From: Owenia fusiformis
Taxonomy: Eukaryota > Annelida > Polychaeta > Sabellida > Oweniidae
Direction of reading: 5' to 3'
Assembly: GCA_903813345.2 (NCBI GenBank)
Contig: CAIIXF020000006.1
Span: forward strand, 25,055,936 to 25,119,935
Length of the DNA: 64,000 nucleotides
Shown here: in pieces, positions 35,901 through 44,838 of the stretch
Layout of the letters: each line of letters starts with the position of its first letter
How positions within the stretch are numbered: position 1 is the stretch's first letter
Translations under genes and position numbers: made by a program
The notes under the pieces: model-generated
The model's input: only the letters and a program-made list of their open reading frames with translations
Database searches by the model: none
Told to the model about the DNA's origin: nothing

Positions 35901-38900
35901 CTGCACTAATAAATTTTTATTAGATCTAGAAATATCACTCAAATTAAATTATGACTATTCAAAAGAAGACATTCAAATCTATATAATGTAAAAAATTCAA
36001 AGGAGTGGTATTGATATAGAGAACTTTTTGAACACGTTTCTCTTAAACCAGACATAAAAAAATCTAGAAATTTAACACATCTTCAATTTAATGGTCATCC
36101 TTTGAATGGTAACAATATAATTTGAAAAATACATATATACTTTCATCTATATTGTTTTAGAAAACACATCAAAAACTTGTTTTGTTCTTGGTATCATGTT
36201 TCCAGAGTGAAATGAAACATCTTTCCAAACCTCATTGAAACAAAACGACATAAACACAACATGTTTAGGTCTCTCAATATTGTAATTGTACAAAGGAAAT
36301 TTTGGTTGATTTAAAAAAAGTATCTTGTTAATGAATTAAAAGGTTTATCTTGATTTTTTCTATTTTGGGGGGATTTTGTTTTAATTTTTTGAATACTTTT
36401 TTAAAATCAACCAAAAATTCCTTTGTATAACTATAATATTGAGAGGTTTAAAGACATGTTGTTTATGCTATTTTGTTCCAACAAGGTTCGGAAAGACATT
36501 TTATTTCATTCTCAAGAATTGGTAGAAAGGAAGTACCTAGTGCGTTCAACTGTCACACTTAATTTGGCACGTACCCTGTGGAGTAGAGAAGCTACTTTCC
36601 AATCACTCTATCAGACAGTTTCAATATCTTTGTTGTTCAGTTGTGTGCTCACTGTTAACATTTCAATGAAAGTGGATGAGCATGCTAAAACTTGATAACA
36701 AAGTGAACAAAAAACGACATTGTTTTCCAGATTTGCATAGACAGACCTCCTAGACTTCCACCAATGCGAACATCAGTTTTGATATTATTTTGATGGTAAA
36801 CATAGTGTGTGCGCATAATCAGACACCCCTGGGATGGGGGTTCTTACTGCCAATTTTTTTAAGGAACTGAAAAGTTTTGAAATCACTTTTTGAAATTGAA
36901 CATCTCAAGACAAAAGGTTTATCTACAACATGCAATTTTGCTTTCAAAAGTTAATGGAAGTGTGTTTTCTTTGGAAAAAGCTTAAGTGAACCAATAACAT
37001 GTTAAATGGACCTGTATTTAGAAATGTTTCTGGACTTTTGATACATTAAGATACATTAGGGGCGGGGTCAAAATATCGATGTTCATATGGAGACGAAAGT
37101 ACTTTCGCGAGGGGGGAGGGGGTTTTTGGGCACTTTCGTTGACCAAAAAAACATCGATAATTCGGATCTGATATACAAAAAATAATTGGACTTACCCACT
37201 TTTTCTGGCGCTATGTTCTGATAAAAAGGCTTGTTTTCAATAGTTTGTGAGCTTTTTTGTGTGATAGGTCCAAAATATCGGTAGATAAAGACGATAATTC
37301 GATCATTTTTCAAATAAATTCCGTACTTTTCCCTCCTCCTTTTGAAGAGTTCAATGCAGTTAAATTGCGAACGTGTGTTAATTCACCAAATCATTTGACA
37401 GTCACTGAAAATCAATGTTTTTTTGAAGTGACCTAAGCTTTCGTCTAGAGGAGGGGGTGGGGGGGTTGTTGTCCAAACGAAATTACTTTTGTCTCCATAT
37501 GAACATTGATATTTTGACCCCGCCCCTTAAAAGTCAGTCAAAAATATTAAATTCATAGATATAATAAAACTTTAGTACATGTACCATATTTTGAATTTTG
37601 AACATTCTCCCAGTGGGAATTCTGATGTTCTTACTTTTTCAAAATCCATGCTTTTGCAGTTTTTGCTGCGTCATCCAAAAGATAAAATAGTACAAATCAA
37701 TATTGAATCTTAGAATGAATAAGAGAATAATAAATTGAATTAAAGTTGAAGTATGAAATTCATGTCTTAAATTTATGTTTAAAATTCCTATTAACACCCA
37801 GACACAAATTATTTAATGATTCATTTCAGTTGACCATTTTAGAAAACCTTTTAAGGTAATAATATTAAAGTTGCAGTAGTGTTATAATCCATTAGAATTG
37901 AAAACGAGCACATTTGCCAGATAACCTTTAAAATTAAATGATTATCTTGAAGTTAAATTACAACTGTAAAACATTTTGGAAAATAGATCTAAGGATAACA
38001 TTGAAATTAAAATGTTATCCTGAAGTAAAATTACAATTGTAAAACTTTTTGGAAAATAGATATTAGGATTTCCTTGAAATAAAACGTTTATCCTGAAGTA
38101 AAATCTGAACTGTAGAACTTTTTGGATAATTGATACTTGTACTACATGGAGCAAAACATATCATAAAATTGTGACAATTAATTCGAAACTTACTTTATCC
38201 TGTGATGTTGGCTTCTCGTTAGACAATTGTTTTTCCTCACCAAATTAATTGTAAGCTTGATATCAAGAATACAATCAGAACACGTTCATCAATCCTTTTT
38301 CCTTCGTTGTTTTCATCGCTTCAATAACTCAAAACTTTCGAGGATCAAACTCACATGACAGAATATATACCGTGCTACCATATAAATTACGTAAATTTGG
38401 TATTTTATCTGCCATTAATTCTGGGAAGGTAGAATTTACACCATATAATGGTGTAAATTGCCTTCCTAATAAGACTCCATTGTGAAACCCTTCTCAATTA
38501 GAGTTGTCATTGTTGGCTATGTTCGGAATGTCTTATTTTACGTATAGATTCTTGCTCAATAATTGATATGTAATTATGAAGAACATTCTCATTAATTTAT
38601 GTATAATAATTAATCTACATTTGTAATTGGAGCCTATGATTGAGTGAATCTACTAAAGTTACTAATCAGATTGCCAGGGATATGATAGGAGTAATAAAAT
38701 GCTATTATCATTAACAATTGACACAGGCTGGTATCGAAAGATTTGTCCGCTGTGATGGAGCATGTTATTTTTCATAAAAATACTAAGAAAACCACACAAT
38801 TTTTAACTCATATGTTTCGTTATACCAAAGAAAATTACTTACTCCATGCAATGCATATATCATTTGCGGGTAACCTTCACTTCTGTTTAAAGTCCATTAA

Positions 38901-41886
38901 TGCTAGGAGTAAAAGCTACTGAAAATAGCGCCGGAGTATCATAATGGCACGATTTGGTGACACGATAATATTTTATTTACATATGTTTTCAGCATAACTA
39001 TGAAGGTACTTATGAGATGTTGATGTATTGGGTCTTTTTAATTCTTTCATAGAAATAATGTTTAAATTTTTTGTCCACTGTGACAGAGCAGTTGCAAATG
39101 TGAACTGTGAAACTGCGCCGTCACAGTTGATTAAGAATTTTATATGTTAATATTATCATGTCACTATATCATGCCATTAAGAAGTTAAAAAACAAATTGT
39201 ACATTTTACAGTTTGATACTTTTGCGCCGTTTTCAATAGATTTTACTCCTAGCGTTATTGAACAGAAGTGAAGGTTACCCGCAAATGATATATCCATTGC
39301 ATGGAGTAAGTAATTTTCTATGGGCAACATATGAGTTAAAATATATCGTGAAGTATTCTTAGTGTTTTTATGAAAAATAGCATGCTCCGTCACAGCGGAC
39401 AAATCTTTCGATACTAGCCTGTGATTGATCAATCAAAAATCTAAGCGTAAATAGTTTAAGGTTCTATTTATGATATGTGATATACATGTATATTGGAAAA
39501 TCTAGGAACCAGAATTTTAAACACAACTATGGCGATAATTTTGAAAGAAAAATATTGTATTTCGAGATTTCATTAGCGGCACCATTGTTTCTATCATGTG
39601 ATTATGTAGATTTAGGAATTATCTGTTTATCCCATGCTTGGACATGTTACAGGTACATAAAATGGGTAGATATAGCTTTACGTCCCTCTTCGAGCGGGCA
39701 GATATACTATATAGTATATCTGCCCGCTATGTCATAATCGCCTTTCGCATATTGGTTCATTTTCTGTAACATTCCCATAAATGTGAACGGTTCTAAGGGA
39801 AGGAGCATACGTATCCCTGTTAATAATCAATGATTCAAGAAAATAAATGTGGATGAATATCTGAAAGAACAGGAAAATCTGCCCATGGCCAAGAAAACAA
39901 AACTGGACATGAATATTTTAAAATAATTCCACAGTTGGTTGGAACCAAATGTGAACCAAATCAGCAAGATTGGTATGGGATAAACAGATCATCCAATAGT
40001 CAGTCCAGGATATTAGGATTACCCCTTGGCCAATATAATATATCTACCCTCGGGCATAAGGGGCGATCCATATATTCTGATAAAAATGCTCTCATTTTGT
40101 GATTTTTTTCACATATCACTCTCATTCTTTCAGAAAATGTAGATTATGTTATTACACATACAATGCAAAAATATTATAGCTATATCTTAAATTAATTAAG
40201 AGATGCAGAGTGTGACATTAACATATACATTAGGAGTACCCTTACAGGACAGAGAATAACACTACAATAATTTGAGATGCAATTCATGAAGAGGGAACTA
40301 TCTCACTGTGGAAATTAGCAAACAAGGGCAACAGGGGTATGGAAAAATTCAACGAATAGTTGGCAATGACCTGGAGATGCGTTTGATCTGCATAAAATAT
40401 GAAATGAAGGAATGAATAAATTAACTTTATCTATTTCATACATTATAATTTAACTGACCTGCCTACCCTAAATATGGGTTGTCATGGCAACCTTATCTCA
40501 AAATTAATTTAAGATGTAACTATAATATTTTAGCATTGTATGTGTAATTACATAATCTACATGTTCTGAAAGAATGAGAGGGATATGTGAACAAATCACA
40601 AAATGGGAGCATTTTTATCAGAATATATGGATCGCCCCTTTTATTATATTTGCCTCGGGATAATCCCAATATCCTGAACCTCATATAGGATAATTTGTAC
40701 ATATGAATTTATTTATTGGAAAACCAAAATCATCAATGGTTAAGTTTATAAGATACATGTATTACCAATTTTAATTGAAAAATCATTGTTGGTTCCACAC
40801 CCCATGCCCATGATATCTGCAAAAAGTGTTTGACATTAATGGTGTATTTGGCTTCCATGCAAACTTGAAAGGACCTTATACACCCTCCATTGGGATCTCC
40901 CCATGGGAAAAAAATTATTCATCTGATTTTTCAAAATGAGTATTCTGCTTCAATTATTTCATTTATATGCACACTTGTATCTTGTTGACCTATATTCAGC
41001 ACTGTATTGATGTATAGGCCACTTATTAGGGTCATAATTCAATCATGAAGTGTAGAGGCATAGAGTCCAATCCAGGAAGTATTTTTGTGTCTGTCAAAAT
41101 CCATTTGCATCCAAGGCATCCCTGCATCTTATACAAATATGTTACTACATAATGACATATAATAGTATAATCTTTGGTTTTACAAACTTGTATGATATTT
41201 GATAAGTGTAAAAGTTGTTTTTGGAGCATTTTTCTATAGCCATTTTGTAGGGAAAAAAATGATGAAAAAATATACAATCTTTTAATTTTAAGTATGACCT
41301 GAATCGATTGCAAACTTCATATTTGCACATTTGATGAGATAAACCATTTGTGTCATATTGTGAAATTATTAAGTTTGCAATCGATTCAGGTCATAGTGTA
41401 TTTTTGGTATTTCTGTGATAATCAATGGAAACCAATGGCCTCTATTGGGATCTGCTGATATCCTCATGTTAAGTCAATGGTGCACAGCCCCATGTAAGTC
41501 AATACAACCTTACTGAACGAAATGATCCTTATCTCAGCTTATGTGTGACCGAGCACTTTAATATTTTCCAAAGTATTATATGACATTTTATTCTTCATGT
41601 TACACCTAAGAATGATTCATTTTGACTATAGGGATATTAGCCAATAATCGCACCTGATCCTTTGTCTAATTTATAATGTACAAGTTGCTACAATTCTTAC
41701 TATTGAGTAAATGCTTTGAAAAGCATTTTCTGTCAACCATAAAGAAATAAAATATGTTTTCAATTTATTTTCAGTTACAGTGCGATGAACTTAGCAGAGA
41801 AACAAGACGCAATGCGCCTGTGGCAGAAGAAATGGGACATGTTCATCCAATCCATGCTTCAAGAATATGGCAACCTTATCAAATGA
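20639..41886 (+). CDS. ADA2: Adenosine deaminase 2 (ADA2/ADGF), complete nine-exon gene
   Basis: Exons 20639-20963, 21844-21984, 23847-23910, 25288-25420, 25612-25817, 26674-26879, 27560-27717, 31371-31573 and 41775-41886 sum to 1548 nt, 515 aa plus stop, close to the 511 aa of human ADA2. Every junction is GT/AG and in frame. ADA2 is a secreted dimeric enzyme that deaminates extracellular adenosine to inosine and acts as a growth factor in invertebrates. Seen here: an N-terminal signal peptide ([18 protein letters not shown]), the Zn ligands GAALHLHD, the receptor-binding insert with its two Cys ([13 protein letters not shown]), HAGETDW with the catalytic Glu, RIGHGYA and VISSDDP with Zn/catalytic residues. 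The ATG at 20639 fits because the signal peptide follows directly. Oddities: a 10.2-kb last intron with an antisense GPCR, and three introns altered by junction repeats or transposons. Confidence 0.95.
21844..21984 (+). CDS. ADA2: ADA2 exon 2
   Basis: Acceptor TATTTTCCAG, donor ACAG/GTACAT. It starts [15 protein letters not shown] (HxH zinc ligands) and enters the receptor-binding insert ([20 protein letters not shown]). Confidence 0.93.
22177..22370. mobile_element. CAGGCC-type MITE, copy 2
   Basis: Termini CAGGCCCGTAGCCAG and CTGGCTACGGGCCTG, flanked by ATGTA on both sides (22172-22176, 22371-22375). It carries the same inner AACTGCATGATTTTGAAAGA block as the other copies. Lies in ADA2 intron 2. 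Confidence 0.88.
22446..23092. mobile_element. hAT-like MITE with 8-bp target duplication
   Basis: The body is 22454-23084. Termini TAGGGCTGGCACGGAA and TTCCGTGCCACCCCTA, flanked by GTTATAAC on both sides. A TAGGG-x-TGGCA terminus with 8-bp duplication is the hAT pattern. The inside is rich in TTCCGA/TCGGAA words. It is inserted at the edge of a CATGGGCTTTCAA-type hairpin in ADA2 intron 2. Confidence 0.88.
23563..23706. repeat. Long hairpin in ADA2 intron 2
   Basis: Arms ATCCTATGATTTACTCGTGA ... and ... TCACTCATAAATCATAGGAT. The loop contains GTTTGTATTCAATAAACATA, a string also present at about 22889-22920, and CGCTCGCTCG. Confidence 0.75.
23847..23910 (+). CDS. ADA2: ADA2 exon 3 (64 nt)
   Basis: Acceptor ATTTTCAG, donor AATG/GTATGT. 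It encodes [20 protein letters not shown], the end of the receptor-binding insert with its second Cys. Phases match exons 2 and 4. Confidence 0.9.
23990..24092. repeat. Dispersed repeat, inverted relative to 19674-19781
   Basis: Reverse complement of the copy upstream of ADA2, including AATTGAGTACCCAACATGCC. It lies directly before the junction minisatellite. Confidence 0.8.
24170..24500. repeat. 38-41-bp minisatellite made of the ADA2 exon 4 acceptor
   Basis: About eight units of TATTTGTAG/GTTGCTAGGG followed by AACATGACACAACTTGTTG. Aligned to the true exon 4 border (TATTTGTAG/GTTACTAGGAAACATGACACTACTTG), each unit spans 9 nt of intron and about 27 nt of exon. Several units keep a full TTTGTAG or TTTTTTAG acceptor; others have TTTGTAAG. 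The array is cut from the real exon by the 24504-25275 element. Confidence 0.93.
24504..25275 (+). mobile_element. Non-autonomous Helentron/Helitron-like element 1
   Basis: Starts TCCCAACGAACGAAGTTCGG after an A, ends in a small stem (CTCCGCGGAG) followed by TTGCCGTTATCTAG and a T. TC...hairpin...CTRR ends and A/T insertion fit Helitrons. The short offset inverted repeat TCCCAACGAAC / GTTCGTTGGGA fits the Helentron subgroup. A CCGTCCGTCCGT tract lies near the 5' end. No Rep/helicase frame. Confidence 0.78.
25288..25420 (+). CDS. ADA2: ADA2 exon 4
   Basis: Acceptor ATTTGTAG, donor AAG/GTATGG. It encodes [19 protein letters not shown] and [21 protein letters not shown]. The acceptor and the first 27 nt of the exon are the unit of the upstream minisatellite; a Helentron-like element ends 12 nt before the exon. 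Confidence 0.93.
25612..25817 (+). CDS. ADA2: ADA2 exon 5
   Basis: Acceptor TTTGCAG, donor CAAG/GTATGT. It encodes [20 protein letters not shown] and runs to [10 protein letters not shown], a core strand-helix of the deaminase barrel. Confidence 0.95.
26674..26879 (+). CDS. ADA2: ADA2 exon 6
   Basis: Acceptor ATTTGCAG, donor ACAG/GTAAGA. It encodes [20 protein letters not shown] and PYFFHAGET, with a Zn-ligand His and the catalytic Glu. The last 48 nt and the donor are copied at 27081-27138. Confidence 0.95.
26832..26890 (+). repeat. ADA2 exon 6 border, source of a duplicate at 27081
   Basis: From TGAGCCCCCC through CATGCAGGGGAGACAG and the donor; matched at 27081-27138 with two or three substitutions. 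Confidence 0.9.
27081..27138 (+). repeat. Duplicate of the ADA2 exon 6 end, donor destroyed
   Basis: Copies 48 nt of exon 6 and the following intron bases, 249 bp downstream of the original. The donor reads ACAG/ATAAGA instead of ACAG/GTAAGA, so it should not be used. Not counted as coding. Confidence 0.9.
27155..27335. mobile_element. Decayed CAGGCC-type MITE, copy 3
   Basis: Shares the inner TTTCTTTCAAAATCATGCAG and GGGGCCAAAATTGTCA strings with the intact copies, but both termini are lost. It lies directly after the exon 6 duplicate. Confidence 0.65.
27560..27717 (+). CDS. ADA2: ADA2 exon 7
   Basis: Acceptor TTTTTCAG, donor CAG/GTAAGC. It encodes [33 protein letters not shown] (catalytic His) and [11 protein letters not shown]. 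Confidence 0.95.
27775..27905. repeat. Dispersed repeat, second copy of 3570-3705
   Basis: Shares CACCCACTTGAAAAT, GGCATATTTTGACCA and TTGTGAAAATGAGAATTTT-like text with the copy in EXD3. Confidence 0.5.
28352..28455. repeat. Short tandem repeat ATCCCGTATCAG
   Basis: About seven copies of ATCCCGTATCAG, some separated by CAAAA or CCAAA, in ADA2 intron 7. Confidence 0.85.
28706..28849. repeat. 144-nt near-perfect hairpin
   Basis: Outer arms ATGGAATATGGATTTATTCC / GGAATAAAATCCATATTCCAT, inner arms AAAATATGATATTGGCC / GGCCAATATCATATTTT, centre CTCGGGCTATCGCCCTCGGT. Two nested palindromes share the word AATATCATATT. Confidence 0.88.
29260..29430. mobile_element. CAGGCC-type MITE, copy 4
   Basis: Termini CAGGCCCGTAGCCAGG and CCTGGCTACGGGCCTG, flanked by CCCCTA (29254-29259, 29431-29436). 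In ADA2 intron 7. Confidence 0.86.
29520..30220 (-). mobile_element. LINE reverse-transcriptase fragment
   Basis: Minus-strand reading in 5' to 3' order: [15 protein letters not shown] (30080 region), then about 29570-29735 [20 protein letters not shown] and [15 protein letters not shown], which carries the FADD catalytic motif of non-LTR reverse transcriptases. Frameshifts break it. The upstream end is interrupted by the 30224-31156 MITE. Confidence 0.82.
30221..31159. mobile_element. GC-rich foldback MITE, Harbinger-like
   Basis: The body is 30224-31156. Termini AGGCCCGGTCACACCGCC and GGCGGTGTGACCGGGCCT extend into arms of about 70 bp; TTA on both sides fits the 3-bp target site of PIF/Harbinger. 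The inside is far richer in G+C than its surroundings and is packed with GCGTTG/CAACGC and AGCGGT words in both orientations. Open frames inside are by-products of this composition. Confidence 0.85.
31371..31573 (+). CDS. ADA2: ADA2 exon 8
   Basis: Acceptor AATTTTAG, donor CTACA/GTAAGT. It encodes [37 protein letters not shown] (Zn-binding Asp) and [11 protein letters not shown]. Confidence 0.95.
32290..33465 (-). CDS. Class A (rhodopsin-like) GPCR, intronless, antisense in an ADA2 intron
   Basis: 391 aa from the ATG at 33463-33465 to TAG at 32290-32292; the frame extends eight codons further without another ATG. Seven hydrophobic segments in the usual order: TM1 [13 protein letters not shown] with the conserved Asn, TM2 [12 protein letters not shown] with Asp, TM3 ending in ERYLALIHP (DRY variant), TM6 [12 protein letters not shown] (CWxP changed to CWIC), TM7 [13 protein letters not shown] (NPxxY). 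Cys in FCKVWLSQ and GTVCMLW should form the TM3-ECL2 bridge. There is one N-glycosylation site near the N-terminus (ENET). The Ser/Thr-rich tail suits arrestin regulation. The layout resembles invertebrate neuropeptide receptors, but the ligand cannot be named. It is transcribed against ADA2. Confidence 0.9.
   Translation of the reverse strand: MDDATQNTVLKENETIISLTATSHTEFIDKVIFCIIGSIGLCGNSLVIFVFLSTVKLRSKITNMLIINQSIIDLLASLFVALNKYFDDIGWIKEPGFGARVFCKVWLSQYPIWSCMVISTFNLVALTIERYLALIHPVTYRWCFTRNKVGLVIAIVWIAGLSWTAYEIWSSELKGTVCMLWTEWPSETFSTVFGVSLTVVQFIIPISIMIGCYCRMAIKMTKEAHSSSSASNREKKLLRARHNVIKTLLLVSLCFFLCWICNGVYFLLYNLGVSVPGFTTPFYQFTMITAFLNCCINPFIYVFSYKVFRDAMKRTFKCLKPYSQSDLSRHQTISISGSYTDTVSTIMSSYGAPSMFGKRQIYHVTDTNRKSNEEKVVTVDEVILQRLSSIQ
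33466..35460. other. ADA2 intron 8 sequence upstream of the GPCR
   Basis: No gene seen. The segment 33494-33655 resembles 1348-1497. The segment 34855-35075 resembles 15410-15680. The GPCR promoter should lie here, but no core element stands out. Confidence 0.5.
35494..36660. mobile_element. Foldback element with an inner TIR element
   Basis: Long inverted repeat: GTGAGCACACAACTGAACAA (35494) pairs with TTGTTCAGTTGTGTGCTCAC (about 36636-36655), and CACAGGGTACGTACCAAATT (35536) with AATTTGGCACGTACCCTGTG (36561-36580). It encloses a 3'-truncated copy of the GGTATCGATATGG family (35993-36531). Confidence 0.75.
35993..36531. mobile_element. GGTATCGATATGG-family element, copy 2
   Basis: Shares GGTATCGATATAGAGAACTT, CATTTTATTTCATTCTCAAG and most of the interior with 18416-19153, but stops at GGTAGAAAGGAA. 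It lacks the 3' third. Confidence 0.78.
37056..37529. mobile_element. MITE with TTA target duplication
   Basis: The body is 37059-37526. Termini GGGGCGGGGTCAAAATATCG and GATATTTTGACCCCGCCCC extend inward to CATATGGAGAC; TTA lies on both sides. About 470 bp, no coding capacity. PIF/Harbinger is the likeliest class by target site. Confidence 0.83.
37530..38721. other. ADA2 intron 8, diverged local repeats only
   Basis: No gene seen. Between about 37930 and 38130 a unit of roughly 65 bp (TTATCCTGAAGTAAAAT and AACTTTTTGGA) is repeated three times in diverged form. Confidence 0.5.
38722..39423. mobile_element. Foldback element, about 200-bp inverted arms
   Basis: Outer ends CACAGGCTGGTATCGAAAGA and TCTTTCGATACTAGCCTGTG; arms extend through TTTGTCCGCTGTGA, TCATTTGCGGGTAACCTTCA and CTAGGAGTAAAA. 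About 700 bp in total, no open frame. Confidence 0.83.
39600..40080 (+). mobile_element. Unclassified repeat with a 36-nt perfect palindrome; inverted copy at 53880-54450
   Basis: Shared in opposite orientation with 53880-54450: TGGACATGTTACAGGTACAT, GATATAGCTTTACGTC, GCGGGCAGATATAC, TTGGTATGGGATAAACA. At 39693-39728 the text AGCGGGCAGATATACTAT is followed by its exact reverse complement. Confidence 0.75.
40000..40700. repeat. Foldback repeat of the CAGGATATTGGGATTA family
   Basis: Arms of about 190 bp: 40009-40200 (CAGGATATTAGGATTACCCC, GAAAATGTAGATTATGT) pair with 40510-40690 (ACATAATCTACATGTTCTG, GGATAATCCCAATATCCTGA). Shorter relatives lie at 44016-44180 and 53880-54021. Confidence 0.75.
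40701..41774. other. End of ADA2 intron 8, one inverted repeat
   Basis: No gene seen. At 41294-41394 a repeat with arms ATGACCTGAATCGATTGCAA / TTGCAATCGATTCAGGTCAT and about 57 nt between them looks like a very short MITE. The final 100 nt lead into the acceptor of exon 9. Confidence 0.6.
41775..41886 (+). CDS. ADA2: ADA2 exon 9, terminal
   Basis: Acceptor ATTTTCAG, stop TGA at 41884-41886. It encodes [20 protein letters not shown] and DMFIQSML, the C-terminal helix, equivalent to the KYS...W-x2-RWDKF end of human ADA2. The CA left by exon 8 plus T gives His. This short exon lies 10.2 kb beyond exon 8 and is easy to miss. Confidence 0.9.
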
Positions 41887-41910
41887 CCTACAGAGAAAGA
41901 GGATACACAC

Positions 41911-42095
41911 CAGCGAATGTTTCATCATATACTGAATGAAATTTATTTCTTGCTTCAGTCTTGGCTTCTGTTTTTTGATTATCTGTTCAAAGGGTAAAAC
42001 AATACATCAGTGAATGTTTCATCAAATACCTAAATGAAATTTATTTCTTGCTTCAATCTTGGCTTCTATTTTTTGATTTTCTGTTCAAAGCATAG
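41911..42095 (+). repeat. 97-bp direct duplication in the ADA2 3' UTR
   Basis: GAATGTTTCATCATATACTG and TTGCTTCAGTCTTGGCTTCT recur 97 bp later with few changes. It starts 25 nt after the stop codon, so both copies are probably in the mRNA. Confidence 0.85.
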
Positions 42096-44015
42096 AACAT
42101 ATTGAGAAACGACAAATAATGTTTCGCTTATTCATGTTCATTTTGATGACTTAATTTAGAGGTGAGAAAATGAAGATGATTTAGACTAGGGCAAATCAAT
42201 TGTTTTGTTTTTTTTGTATTTCTGTGTCCTGTCAATTTTAAACTACCTCTTGAGAAGGGCCATTCTGCATTTATGAACATCATGATTTAAACATATGTTA
42301 TATACATGTACACTTTTATTTGACTGAAATCTTTGCCATATTAGGCAAAATGAGACATGTTTTTAGGGTATGGTACATGTAGAAATAAAAAGGTCTCATT
42401 CCCACATCCTTCTAGGAAAAAATAATAGCAAATATCTGAATCCAATTATACCCTAGCCTTATGTGGCTATGTATTTCTTAAATTATTTTACATTGTAATT
42501 TGATGCTATTTAATTTCATGTTTTCACCATTTCTTGACATTTTTTGCAAAAATTGCTTGAATTCCTAGGCATGGAATAACATTGCAAACATGGATTTGAA
42601 TTGACGATCTTGTACCGCAGTGTTGAATCATCAATCACCAATTCAAGCAATTGCCAGATTTAAGCAATTTACACCTCATCTCATAGAATTGAGACTGTAT
42701 GTGTTTTTGCAGCTTTAAATAGTCTTGTATCGAGCCTGGTCACCTCACATTAACTTTCTCAGTCCCAGTATTATATTGAGAATGGGGATGGGGGTTAAGT
42801 AGGGGCATGATGCAAGATTCAAGTTTTCAATTATGATCAGGGTAAAAGATTTATATTTTATGTCATTTAAATATATACCCAGGTAAAATATAGTGTAATT
42901 TCTTAAATGTATTATATGCTCATGAAGATCATGTAACATGGAGCCTTTAAAAGAACACTGTTATTCCGCCAAAAAATCATAGTGAATCCAGATCACCTTT
43001 AAAATTGACAATTTGAAGGTGATCAGAATTCACCTTAGGTTGTTCAAGGGCTTATTTAATACCTGGGGCTTAGTTGTGTACCAAACGAAACGAGAAACGG
43101 CACGAAATCCGGGGCTTTGTTTTGTCTTCATTAGATAATGGTGTATAGATATCATATATATATCATGTTTATTGGCTAATTCAAAACGGATGTGGTAAAA
43201 AACCAAATGCCAATTTGCGAACATTCCGGGTATTACATTCGCCCTTGGGTTGTTCTGTGATTTTTTCAAAGTGATGTATTTTAGGAACATATTTAAACTT
43301 GTACAGCAATTCTTGCATAGAATCATGTAAAGCTTAAAGGGGCACTAAAGGATGGCTAGCATTGCTGAAATAATGATTTTATTTCATCAATTTATTTCCA
43401 TTGTAAGTTACATTATTTGTTTATGATTATAAAAGGGGACATAACTGGACCCTTTGATGTATCGTTTATTACTTCAATTAATTCCAAACATTCTCAAATA
43501 TCTGAAATCTTTTCTCATGATGGTACATAAACACTCTCTATCCTTATCTGCCTCTTAAAAGCGTATTGCAAAGTTGTACAGTAATTAGTTAAAAATCATG
43601 TGCAGTATAGACTTAAAACGTAAAGCCTCAGATCCAGTGTTTGGCTCCCCTCCCCTTATCTACTTTAATAGAATGACATGTGTCAGGGTAGGGCTTAAAG
43701 TAAAACTATAAGAAACTATAAACAAAAAGATTTTTTCTCTGTATGAATTTTTAACAAAATTTTAGAAATATTTTTTTGTATATTTAAAATGCACAAATTG
43801 GCTTTCATTTACATTGTTACATGTACATGTAGGTGTGTTCATTTTATTTATTTTTTGCCCAATGTACATGTACAGTGGGTGCATAATGCACAATAAATGT
43901 ACATAAAACATGTGCTCAGTGACTTAGAGATTATGTCTCTATTTTATGTTAAGTTCCAATGAGAAACCATTACAATGCTCAAGATACATATTTGCTTAAA
44001 TGCTGTAAATATACA
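42096..44015. other. Intergenic downstream of ADA2, nothing definite
   Basis: AT-rich sequence, no exon or intact element seen. AATAAA at about 42384 could end the ADA2 transcript. Confidence 0.45.
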
Positions 44016-44180
44016 TGTAGGTTATCCTATATGTGGCTCAGGATATGGGGATTATCTTAAGGAAAATATTGAATATTATATCCGGCTGTATCTGGCTTAA
44101 GGCAGATACAGTCCAAAGGGCATGTGTATTATATTACCCAAAGGTTTAATCCCAATATCCTGAACAGACTTTATAATAGG
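44016..44180. repeat. Foldback relative of the CAGGATATTGGGATTA family
   Basis: Arms TATCCTATATGTGGCTCAGG and AATATCCTGAACAGAC...ATAGGATAAT enclose GTATCTGGC/GCAGATAC. Diverged relative of 53880-54021. Confidence 0.65.
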
Positions 44181-44186
44181 ATAATA

Positions 44187-44838
44187 CAAGGGCCGATCAA
44201 AAAGTTTCTTACAATTGGCTCTAGATTTTATAATGAGAAGAGCTGGATGCTCAAATTTTAACATGAGACAGGGTAATAAGTTTGCTTGAAACTGTCCAAG
44301 TTTCATATTAATTGGTTCATTGGTAGTGACCAAGAGACAAAACACATTTTCAATGATTTAGTTAGGTAGAGCAGCGTTTTTTATATAAAAATTGTACTAA
44401 GCAGCAGTTTTGAAAATTTCTAATAATAAGTAGTGTTATCTGTCAATAAACTGTAGTAGTAATCATTTTTAAGTATTTTTATGCTAATATCCATTCTTCT
44501 TCAAAATATGCAGTTGCAATGCAATACAGTTGCAATGCGCTTCATATATATATGTCTACCCAATCCAAAAACACAAGTTAAGGCCTTTGTATGAGAGGTT
44601 GTAAACTATGTCGGTAAATTTCCAGAACCACAACTCAGCAGATATTTCATATATAACGCTGCTCCACCTAACTTAGTCATTGAAAATATGCATTGACTCT
44701 GTGTCACTACCAATTTATATGGAACTCGTACAGTTTCAAGCAAATTAACTATCCTGTCTCATGTAAAAGTTTGAGCATCCAACTCCTCTTATTATAAAAT
44801 CGAGAGCCGACGGTAAGAAACTTTTTGATCGGCCCTTG
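44187..44838. mobile_element. TA-flanked foldback MITE, mariner-type ends
   Basis: Termini CAAGGGCCGATCAAAAAGTT and AACTTTTTGATCGGCCCTTG with TA on both sides; arms extend about 170 bp (CTGGATGCTCAAATTTTA / AAAAGTTTGAGCATCCAACT). The GGGCCGATCAAAAAGTTT end resembles non-autonomous mariner relatives. No frame. Confidence 0.85.
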
